Positions 1 to 6,354 of a stretch of DNA of 7,665 nucleotides are shown one piece after another. The DNA is from an uncultured bacterium (GTDB lineage Bacteria > Bdellovibrionota_C > UBA2361 > SZUA-149 > CALKYB01). Below the pieces are notes generated by a model. It was not told where the DNA came from and did not search any database. It saw nothing but the letters and a program-made list of their open reading frames with translations. The stretch lies in the NCBI GenBank assembly GCA_938022485.1, contig CALIEE010000140.1, positions 1 through 7,665 of the forward strand, read 5' to 3'. Made by a program: the position numbers and the translations under genes. Position 1 is the first letter of the stretch. Each line of letters opens with the position of its first letter.

Positions 1-57
1 TGAGAGGCGGAGGCTAAACTGTGTATGTGTTTTTAACCGAGAGAGTTTAAAGCTCAG

Positions 58-732
58 ATGAGAATATTTCTGGCCTGGACCTTATTCATGACAGTGGCTG
101 TGGTGTCTGTTGCCTTGATGGCAGGAAAGATGGCTACCCCAGCTGTCGCTACGGACATGAATGATTCTGCCGAGGCTAGTTCCTCGGAGGAAGCAAAGAA
201 GCACTGGGGTAAGCCAGAGAAAAGAAAAAGAGCTGGACTCTGGAGAGATGGAAAAGCTGTTTTTTCTGACATCCAGCTTATCGATACCTTGGGACTTTTA
301 AAATACGCGAGGGGTTACAAACCTGAACAGCCAATTAATTTCAGCCACGTCATTCACGTTCAAAAAAACAATATGGAATGCACCTACTGTCACAGTGGGG
401 TTAACAAATCGCCATATGCGACTATTCCAGCGGTAGATACCTGCATGGGCTGTCACAAGCTAGTCAAAACTGAGTCTGAGGAGATCAAGAAACTTACTGA
501 GTATTACGAGAAAGGTGAACCAGTTCCTTGGGAGCCTGTACACCACCTTCCAGAGCATGTTTACTTTACTCACGAGCGTCACATTAAGGCCGGAATTGGC
601 TGTCAAAATTGTCATGGACAAGTTCAGGAAATGGAGAAGGTTGAGAAGGCCTCATCTTTAAAAATGGGCTTTTGCGTAAGTTGTCACCGAGAGAATGGTG
701 CTTCAATTGATTGTGCAGTTTGTCATCAGTAG
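58..732 (+). CDS. actA: ActA, pentaheme cytochrome c subunit of Alternative Complex III
   Basis: A 224-residue multiheme cytochrome c that carries electrons from the ActB Fe-S clusters to ActE or a terminal oxidase on the periplasmic side. Five CXXCH heme-attachment motifs are visible: C108-H112 (CTYCH), C129-H133 (CMGCH), C182-H186 (CQNCH), C206-H210 (CVSCH) and C219-H223 (CAVCH), the last one residue from the C-terminus. Candidate distal ligands are H97, H100, H162, H163, H167, H172 and H175. Residues 3-22 form a hydrophobic segment that could be an uncleaved anchor, as in characterised ActA. An AVA site at residues 29-31 would also allow signal peptidase I cleavage. A charged linker (about 33-65) follows. 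An in-frame stop at 34-36 with no other start codon between makes ATG58 the first possible start; its ribosome site is weak (GAGAG at 41-45). It is the first gene of the operon. Assignment rests on heme count plus the actB-F context; confident. Confidence 0.95.
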   Translation: MRIFLAWTLFMTVAVVSVALMAGKMATPAVATDMNDSAEASSSEEAKKHWGKPEKRKRAGLWRDGKAVFSDIQLIDTLGLLKYARGYKPEQPINFSHVIHVQKNNMECTYCHSGVNKSPYATIPAVDTCMGCHKLVKTESEEIKKLTEYYEKGEPVPWEPVHHLPEHVYFTHERHIKAGIGCQNCHGQVQEMEKVEKASSLKMGFCVSCHRENGASIDCAVCHQ

Positions 733-795
733 AGCGGCCAGTAGAGATTTTGATAAGAGTTATTTAAGAAGGTAGCTAAGACAGGTATCAAGTTT

Positions 796-3700
796 ATGTC
801 AGAGAAGAAGGGTTATAGTCGAAGGGACTTCCTTAAAGTAGTAGGAGCCACCTCGGGTCTGGCTGCCAGTGGTTGTGCTGGTGACATTCCAGAAAAAATC
901 ATTCCTTACGTGGTGCAACCGGATGAAGTAGTTCCCGGTGTAGCCGCTTGGTATTCCGGTACATGCGGTGGTTGTGACACTAAGTGCGGAGTTTTGGTTA
1001 GAACTCGTGAGGGTCGGGCAGTTAAAGTCGAAGGTAACCCGAAGCATCCAATTAACCAGGGAAAGCTTTGTGCTCTTGGACAGTCTACTCTTCAAACACT
1101 CTACGATCCCGACAGAGTTCGTGAGCCATTGGTTCGAGAAGCAGGTGGAGGTGCCTTTGCACCAGCAGACTGGAAAGCAGGAATAAAGCAAGTTGCAGAC
1201 GCTATTAAGGGAGCTGCTGCTGGAAAAGATGTAGTTTTGTTGACGGGCCGTTTAAGTGGTTCGCAGGCTTCGATTGTTTCGGACTTTGCGGCAAAGTTTC
1301 CAGCCCTCAAGCATATTGAATACGATATTTCTGGGCAGGATAGTGTTGACCTCGCCGCTGAGGGTTCTTTTGGTGAAGGTTCAAGAGTAAGTTATGATTT
1401 TACTGGAGCTGAAACAGTGGTCAGTGTTGGAGCTGACTTTCTTGAGACTTGGCTCTCTCCGGTTGAGTTTTCTCGTCAGTGGAGTGAGAAAAGGTCTGAC
1501 AGTCACCACCCTAGTAAATTCTTTCATGTTGAGCCGCGCTTATCCTTAACCGCAGCCAATGCTGACAAGTGGGTAATGAATGCCCCCGGCTCAGAGCTTA
1601 AGGTGCTAGTTGAGTTACTAAAAGCAGTTGGGAAAAAGAAAGGTGGCCTTGGTAATGCTGGCGCTTTGGTTTCTAAAGTTGAATCTCTAACTTCAGGTCT
1701 GGAGTCGGGAGTAGAGCAATCAGTTATCGATGAGATGGCTAAGTCGCTAGCTGGGTCTAAAACTTCAATTGTGGTTGCTGGTGGCCCTGCAGTAAGTGGA
1801 GATAACGCTGTCACTGCGGCCGTTCTTGCCAATGCAATTAACAGCATCTTGGGGAATGTTGGAAAAACAGTTTTAGTTTCTAAGGGTAGCACTCCAGTTA
1901 AGAGTTCTAGAGAAGCTGTGGCTGAGCTGATTGCAAATGCTGGAAAAGTTGCAGCATTGATCGTCTCTGGCGTTAACCCAGTTTATAGTGCCCCAAAGTC
2001 ACTTGGAATTGAAAAGGCTCTAGGCAAGATTCCGTTTATTGCCACTTTGGCGGTTAACCTGGATGAGACCGCTGGTTACTCAAACGTTATATTGCCAGCT
2101 AGCACTTCTTTTGAATCATGGTCAGATGACAACAGCAGGCCCGGCCTTTACTCATTGAATCAACCGGCCATGCAGCCTCTTTATGAGACTCAAGGGCTGG
2201 GTGATACATTGGTTTCGATTGCAGCTGCGCTAGACCATCAGTTTGGGGAGGCCGAAAGTTACTTGGAGTATATTCAAGCTCAGTGGAAGGCTAGAACTGG
2301 AGAAATTGATTTTGATAATCGTTGGAATAAGTTTGTAGAGCTGGGTGGTGATTGGAACTCTGCTGTAGAAAAGGGTGCGGGAGCTTCTTTTTCTGGGCAA
2401 GGAGTTGGAGAACTGAAAGCTAATAAAGCTTCAGCTAGCGAGTCCTTAATGGCTTTTCCTACAATTGCTTCTATTGACGGTAGCTCTGCTAACAGACCTT
2501 GGTTGCAAGAGTTGCCCAACCCAATTACATCAGTTGTTTGGGGAAGCTGGGCTGAGATCCATAAGGACAAAGCCAAAGAGATGGGAGTTGAAGAGGGTGA
2601 TCTCATTCAAGTCTCCTCAGAGCATGGAGCTATTGAGGTTCCTGCGTACCCAACAAAGAACATTCACCCTTCTTTAGTAGCGGTTCCAATTGGACAGGGC
2701 CACCGTTCTATGGGGCGCTATTCTAATGGAATTGGAGTGAACCCTCTTTCTGTTTTAGGAAGCGATGGTTCTCGAGTTGTTTCTATTGGCGGAGTTCGTA
2801 AGGGCTCAACTGGTGATGCCTTTGTTAAAACTCAAGAGTTCACTAATCAATTCGATCGGGGAATAATTCGAACTGTTGAAGCCGGTGATCATAAAGGTGG
2901 TCATCATGACGACCACCATGGGGATCATAAAGATCACCCGGAAGGTTGGACTCAACCTGATCAGCATCACAAAGGCGGTCATCACGATTTGTTAGCTTTA
3001 GGGCCGCAAGACGAGCCTAAGCAGATGTACCATCAGATGGAACATGTGAATTACCGCTGGGGAATGTCGATAGACTTGGCTAGTTGTACTGGTTGCTCAG
3101 CTTGTGTTGTGGCCTGTTACGCTGAGAATAACATTCCTGTAGTTGGAAAGGAGCTTTGTGAAGAAGCCAGAGAGATGTCTTGGCTTCGAATAGATCGTTA
3201 CGAAGAGGAAGAGGGTGATAAGCCAATCACTGGTTTTCAGCCAATGATGTGTCAGCATTGTGGTAACGCACCTTGTGAGCCGGTCTGTCCAGTTTACGCG
3301 ACATACCATAACGAAGAAGGCTTGAATGCGATGGTTTATAACCGTTGTGTTGGAACTCGTTATTGTTCAAACAACTGTAGTTATAAAGTTAGGCGTTTCA
3401 ACTGGTTTCATTATTCGTGGCCAGAGCCTCTTGATATGCAGCTCAATCCTGATGTCACGGTTAGAACCGTAGGGGTTATGGAGAAATGTTCCTTCTGTGT
3501 GCAGAGAATTCGAGAGGGAACAAATAACGCTAAGAATGAAGGTCGGAAGGTTAAAGACGGCGAAATTCAAACCGCTTGTCAGTCTACCTGCCCTACTGGA
3601 GCTATAACTTTTGGAGACTTGAATGATGAAAGTAGTGAAGTCTACAAGAATTCTAAAAGTGATAGGGGCTACAAAGTTCTAGACTCTCAAATTAATACAC

Positions 3701-3798
3701 AACCTGCTGTTACCTACATGGCCAAAGTTACACCAGAAGGAATGGGTTCTAAGAAGAAAGAACATCACGAGGATGGTAAGAGTGGGGGGCATCACTAG
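796..3798 (+). CDS. actB: ActB, fused molybdopterin-oxidoreductase-like / Fe-S protein of Alternative Complex III
   Basis: A 1000-residue periplasmic Fe-S subunit that takes electrons from the ActC quinol site and passes them to ActA. A Tat signal (SRRDFLK, residues 8-14) is followed by a short hydrophobic stretch and AASGC ending at C27, a probable Tat lipoprotein site although A rather than L sits at -3. Residues about 45-680 resemble molybdopterin oxidoreductases. They carry a CX2CX3CX27C motif (C57, C60, C64, C92) and a dinucleotide-binding-like region near 575-665, but no cysteine at all between 93 and 763, so no Cys ligand for molybdenum. A histidine-rich linker (698-731) leads to a ferredoxin domain (about 750-975) with cysteine groups 764/767/770/774, 819/822/827/831, 851/857/861 and 898/901/928/932. 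The third group reads CVGTRYC, with Thr replacing one Cys, giving 15 ligands for three [4Fe-4S] and one [3Fe-4S]. ATG796 is the first start after an in-frame stop at 754-756. The ribosome site is poor. Confidence 0.96.
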   Translation: MSEKKGYSRRDFLKVVGATSGLAASGCAGDIPEKIIPYVVQPDEVVPGVAAWYSGTCGGCDTKCGVLVRTREGRAVKVEGNPKHPINQGKLCALGQSTLQTLYDPDRVREPLVREAGGGAFAPADWKAGIKQVADAIKGAAAGKDVVLLTGRLSGSQASIVSDFAAKFPALKHIEYDISGQDSVDLAAEGSFGEGSRVSYDFTGAETVVSVGADFLETWLSPVEFSRQWSEKRSDSHHPSKFFHVEPRLSLTAANADKWVMNAPGSELKVLVELLKAVGKKKGGLGNAGALVSKVESLTSGLESGVEQSVIDEMAKSLAGSKTSIVVAGGPAVSGDNAVTAAVLANAINSILGNVGKTVLVSKGSTPVKSSREAVAELIANAGKVAALIVSGVNPVYSAPKSLGIEKALGKIPFIATLAVNLDETAGYSNVILPASTSFESWSDDNSRPGLYSLNQPAMQPLYETQGLGDTLVSIAAALDHQFGEAESYLEYIQAQWKARTGEIDFDNRWNKFVELGGDWNSAVEKGAGASFSGQGVGELKANKASASESLMAFPTIASIDGSSANRPWLQELPNPITSVVWGSWAEIHKDKAKEMGVEEGDLIQVSSEHGAIEVPAYPTKNIHPSLVAVPIGQGHRSMGRYSNGIGVNPLSVLGSDGSRVVSIGGVRKGSTGDAFVKTQEFTNQFDRGIIRTVEAGDHKGGHHDDHHGDHKDHPEGWTQPDQHHKGGHHDLLALGPQDEPKQMYHQMEHVNYRWGMSIDLASCTGCSACVVACYAENNIPVVGKELCEEAREMSWLRIDRYEEEEGDKPITGFQPMMCQHCGNAPCEPVCPVYATYHNEEGLNAMVYNRCVGTRYCSNNCSYKVRRFNWFHYSWPEPLDMQLNPDVTVRTVGVMEKCSFCVQRIREGTNNAKNEGRKVKDGEIQTACQSTCPTGAITFGDLNDESSEVYKNSKSDRGYKVLDSQINTQPAVTYMAKVTPEGMGSKKKEHHEDGKSGGHH
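2887..2988 (+). repeat. Histidine-rich linker of ActB with repeated KGGHHD unit
   Basis: Within actB, residues 698-731 contain eleven histidines among Asp, Gly and Lys. The hexapeptide KGGHHD occurs twice (residues 700-705 at 2893-2910 and 726-731 at 2971-2988), and a related KSGGHH ends the protein (residues 995-1000). The segment lies between the molybdopterin-like domain and the ferredoxin domain, so it is probably an exposed flexible loop in the periplasm. A metal-binding role is inference from composition only. Confidence 0.8.
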
Positions 3799-3816
3799 TT
3801 TAGTGGCGAGATTTCG

Positions 3817-5160
3817 ATGATTAAGCTTTTTGAAGATCCAAATACTGATTATGAAAGAGTTGACCGAGATATCCTAAGGACTCTCGAGCCTCCTGGGGCG
3901 ACCTGGATGATTCTGTTTGCCACGGCTCTTTGTGGTGTGGCCCTGCTGTTCTTTTCTTGGGGCACACAACTATACTACGGAATTGGCATGGCCGGGATTA
4001 CCCATCCGATCATGTGGGGTGTTTATATTACTGACTTTGTATTCTGGGTTGGTATTGCTCACTCTGGAACTTTGATTTCTGCTGTTTTATTTCTGTTTAG
4101 AGCGAAATGGCGGGTTCCAATTTATCGAGTAGCTGAGGCAATGACGGTATTTGCTGTCGCTACTGCTGGGCTGTTTCCAATTATTCACCTTGGTCGGCCT
4201 TGGAACTTTTACTGGCTACTGCCTTATCCAAACCAGAGATATCTTTGGGTAAACTTTAGAAGTCCTCTTCTTTGGGACGTTTTTGCTGTTAGTACTTACC
4301 TGACTGTTTCGGTGCTCTTCTTTATTATTGGTTTGATTCCCGATATCGCCGCTGCAAGGGATAGAGCTAAGACTCCGTTCAGAAGAACGCTCTATACATT
4401 AGCCTCCCTTGGTTGGCAGGGAAGTGACAGGAACTGGCGTCACTATATGGCTGCTTATGGTTTCTTTGCTGCCCTTGCTACTCCGCTAGTGCTTTCGGTT
4501 CATTCGGTCGTATCGTGGGACTTTGCTATGGGTAACGTGCCTGGCTGGCACACCACCATTTTTCCTCCATACTTTGTGGCAGGAGCTATTTTCTCAGGTC
4601 TAGCGATGGTTCTTACCATTATTATTCCTTTGAGAAAGGCCTTTAGTCTGGAGAACTACCTGACCGAATGGCATTTTGAGAAAATAAGTCAGCTTATTCT
4701 TTTTACTTCTGGGATTTTGACCTACGCCTACGCCATCGAGTTTTTTGTAGCTTGGTATAGTAACAATACTTATGAGCGTTATCAGTTTTGGTTTAGACCG
4801 TTTGGAGAGTATGCACTAGCTTTCTGGTTGATGGTGTTTTGTAACTGTGTAGCTCCCGCTTCTCTTTGGTTTAAGTGGTGCAGAACTAATCTTGTATGGC
4901 TATTTGTCCTTTCTATTTTTATCAACATTGGAATGTGGTTCGAGCGTTTTAATATTATCATTCAGTCACTTTCTAGGGAGTTTCTGCCTTCCTCTTGGGG
5001 TGGGTATAATTTCTCTTGGGTTGAGGTCGGAATAACGATTGGCTCTTTTGGCTGGTTCTTTATGTTCTTCCTGGCTTTTATCAAGTTATTTCCTTCTTTT
5101 GCATTGACTGAAATCAAGGAAACTATTGAGCCACCAACTCGAGAGGGTCATGATCATTAA
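3817..5160 (+). CDS. actC: ActC, NrfD/PsrC-family quinol-binding membrane subunit of Alternative Complex III
   Basis: A 447-residue polytopic inner-membrane protein of the NrfD/PsrC family. In ACIII this subunit oxidises menaquinol or ubiquinol at a site near the periplasmic face, next to the ActB clusters. About ten hydrophobic helices are visible, near residues 29-49, 67-94, 104-123, 151-173, 212-232, 250-271, 287-312, 331-351, 358-375 and 403-425. Family-like motifs are the LGRPWNFYW stretch (125-133) with H124 just before it, D154 in SPLLWDVF, SVHSVVSWDF (227-236) and MWFERFNI (373-380). There is no export signal, as expected for this class. The C-terminus ends GHDH, short but His-containing like the ActB tail. 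The start ATG3817 lies 18 bases after the actB stop, with a weak GGCGAG ribosome site at 3805-3810, so coupling to actB translation is likely. Assignment to ActC rather than PsrC or NrfD rests on its position between actB and actD. Confidence 0.95.
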   Translation: MIKLFEDPNTDYERVDRDILRTLEPPGATWMILFATALCGVALLFFSWGTQLYYGIGMAGITHPIMWGVYITDFVFWVGIAHSGTLISAVLFLFRAKWRVPIYRVAEAMTVFAVATAGLFPIIHLGRPWNFYWLLPYPNQRYLWVNFRSPLLWDVFAVSTYLTVSVLFFIIGLIPDIAAARDRAKTPFRRTLYTLASLGWQGSDRNWRHYMAAYGFFAALATPLVLSVHSVVSWDFAMGNVPGWHTTIFPPYFVAGAIFSGLAMVLTIIIPLRKAFSLENYLTEWHFEKISQLILFTSGILTYAYAIEFFVAWYSNNTYERYQFWFRPFGEYALAFWLMVFCNCVAPASLWFKWCRTNLVWLFVLSIFINIGMWFERFNIIIQSLSREFLPSSWGGYNFSWVEVGITIGSFGWFFMFFLAFIKLFPSFALTEIKETIEPPTREGHDH

Positions 5161-5173
5161 ATTTAAAGGAGAC

Positions 5174-5190
5174 GCGGCCTAAGGGCCTGC
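5174..5190 (+). other. Small possible hairpin in the actC-actD spacer
   Basis: In the 43-base spacer after actC, GCGGCC (5174-5179) and GGCC(T)GC (5184-5190) can pair around a TAAG loop with one bulged T. An AAGGAG sequence (5166-5171) just before it has no start codon at a usable distance, and the functional GGAG for actD comes after the hairpin. The stem is too short and lacks a T-run, so it is not a terminator. It could tune actD translation or protect the message, but may be chance. Confidence 0.25.
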
Positions 5191-5203
5191 CACTGGAGAC
5201 AAG

Positions 5204-5725
5204 ATGGCTGACGAGAATATAGTTATTGGTTCTTTTGAGTTTGCAGATGATACTCAAAAAGCAATTGTGAAATTAAGAGAAGCTGGCTTTGATGAAGTCC
5301 AACTTTTCTCTCCTCTTCCTAACCATGATTTGGAAGATGAAATGTTTAGAGGAAAGAAGAGAAGCCCAGTGCGACGCTTCACCTTATTGGGTGCCCTCAC
5401 AGGTTGTCTGGGAGCTTTTCTTTTTACTTCTTTTATGAGCGTTGACTACCCAATAAGGACCAGCGCCAAATCATTGATTTCGGTTCCAGCTTTTGTAGTC
5501 GTGGCTTTTGAGTGCACTATTCTGTTGGGAGCAATCTTTACTCTTGCCAGTATGGGTCATTTTTCTCGAGTTCCGAATATTTTTCAAAACCCTGCGCATC
5601 GGCCAGAGTTCAGCAACAATCGCTTCGGTTTGGCGGTGAAGGTGCCAAGAAGTAAGAACGAGGATGTGGAGGGAATTTTCAGCGACCTAGGAGCTGAGAA
5701 GACGGAGGTGCAATATGTCCGCTAG
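5204..5725 (+). CDS. actD: ActD, small DUF3341-type membrane subunit of Alternative Complex III
   Basis: A 173-residue protein with a soluble N-terminal part (residues 1-57), two hydrophobic helices (about 58-78 and 92-116) and a C-terminal soluble tail. This is the usual size and shape of ActD (DUF3341), which has no cofactor and packs against the membrane subunits in known ACIII structures. The N-terminal segment starts with a beta-strand-like IVIGSFEF, then a helix (DDTQKAIVKLREAGF), then VQLFSPLP, a pattern typical of this family. No heme or Fe-S motif is present, although C68 and C104 lie in the helices. Its start has a reasonable ribosome site (GGAG at 5195-5198, five bases before ATG). 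Its last 11 bases overlap the start of actE. The exact role of ActD is unclear in the literature I can recall; identity is strongly supported by size, topology and position between actC and actE. Confidence 0.92.
   Translation: MADENIVIGSFEFADDTQKAIVKLREAGFDEVQLFSPLPNHDLEDEMFRGKKRSPVRRFTLLGALTGCLGAFLFTSFMSVDYPIRTSAKSLISVPAFVVVAFECTILLGAIFTLASMGHFSRVPNIFQNPAHRPEFSNNRFGLAVKVPRSKNEDVEGIFSDLGAEKTEVQYVR
5704..5709 (+). promoter_or_regulatory. Strong Shine-Dalgarno for actE inside the end of actD
   Basis: GGAGGT lies five bases before ATG5715 and within the last codons of actD. It is the best ribosome-binding match in the window and fixes the actE start, implying that actE is translated as actD ends. 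Confidence 0.85.
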
Positions 5726-6311
5726 ATTTAAAAACCCTGTGAAGGGAAGGAAAGGTAACTCTACTCTGCTTGCCATGGTGATTTTTATCTCCTTGGTAGT
5801 TTGTTTGCTTAGTAACAAGGCCAGCGCTCTGCCTTGGGACATTGATATGTATAAGCAAGAGTCCTACAAGGCGAATGAGATTGCTCGAGCCCCTGCAAAG
5901 GGAACAGTGCCTTTGGGTTTCACTCCTTTTAAAATGACTAATGATGAAGCTGGTGAGAAGTTAAAGAATCCACAAGTTTTTGGAACGAACTCTGTTTGGC
6001 GTGGTCAGAGACTTTATAATGCTAACTGCTGGGCTTGCCACGGTAAGACCGGAGTCGGGGACGGACCAGTCGGACTTGAGGGTTCGCTAGGTGTTCCAAA
6101 CCTGCTTACAGATTTTTATAAGAATAGTCCCGAGGGGAAAGTGTTTGGCGTTATTTATAACGGTGGTTCCAACATGCCTCGCTATGGCTTTAAGTTTTCT
6201 CATGCCGAGATTTGGGACATCGTAAATTATCTAAAATTTCTTCAGGGAAAGGATGTTGGCGGAATGAAGCGTCCAACTCAGAAGGTCGCCAAAGAAAAAA
6301 GTAATAAGTAG
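5715..6311 (+). CDS. actE: ActE, monoheme cytochrome c subunit of Alternative Complex III
   Basis: A 198-residue class I cytochrome c with one heme motif, CWACH (C105-H109), followed by GKTGVGDGPVG. The likely distal ligand is M154 in GGSNMPRYGF, 45 residues downstream. WDIVNYLKFLQ (167-177) is the usual C-terminal helix. A basic N-terminus (residues 1-16) precedes a hydrophobic segment (about 17-35) and ASA at 36-38, a plausible signal peptidase I site. C30 is preceded by LVV, which does not fit a lipobox (no G, A or S at -1), so lipidation is less likely than cleavage or retention as an anchor. In the family this subunit passes electrons from ActA hemes to cytochrome oxidase or a soluble carrier. 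The gene overlaps actD by 11 bases in another frame and has a strong GGAGGT ribosome site, so translation is probably coupled. Identity is clear from heme motif, size and position. Confidence 0.94.
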   Translation: MSARFKNPVKGRKGNSTLLAMVIFISLVVCLLSNKASALPWDIDMYKQESYKANEIARAPAKGTVPLGFTPFKMTNDEAGEKLKNPQVFGTNSVWRGQRLYNANCWACHGKTGVGDGPVGLEGSLGVPNLLTDFYKNSPEGKVFGVIYNGGSNMPRYGFKFSHAEIWDIVNYLKFLQGKDVGGMKRPTQKVAKEKSNK

Positions 6312-6354
6312 CTTTTAAAGCAAGTCTTAGGGCAATTATCAGGACTAGTAAAAA

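Noticed and set aside
1..57. Promoter or end of an upstream gene before actA
   Set aside because: Only 57 bases are available; no clear -35/-10 pair and no identifiable coding remnant.
799..1191. Antisense open frame of about 130 codons opposite the start of actB
   Set aside because: It lies entirely within a well-supported gene; its translation has no recognisable domain and a composition typical of a shadow frame.
1524..1892. Antisense open frame of about 122 codons, and a similar one at 2280-2606
   Set aside because: Both are Pro, Ser and Thr-rich shadows of actB codons with no ribosome site or domain signal.
796..3060. ActB N-terminal domain as an active molybdenum enzyme
   Set aside because: No cysteine is present between residues 93 and 763 to ligate molybdenum, and the fusion and operon context fit ACIII, whose domain is known to lack the cofactor.
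6311..6346. Possible small hairpins in the actE-actF spacer (GCTTTTAAAGC; AGTC paired with GACT)
   Set aside because: The stems are only four or so base pairs and AT-rich; not distinguishable from chance, and not a terminator because actF follows directly.
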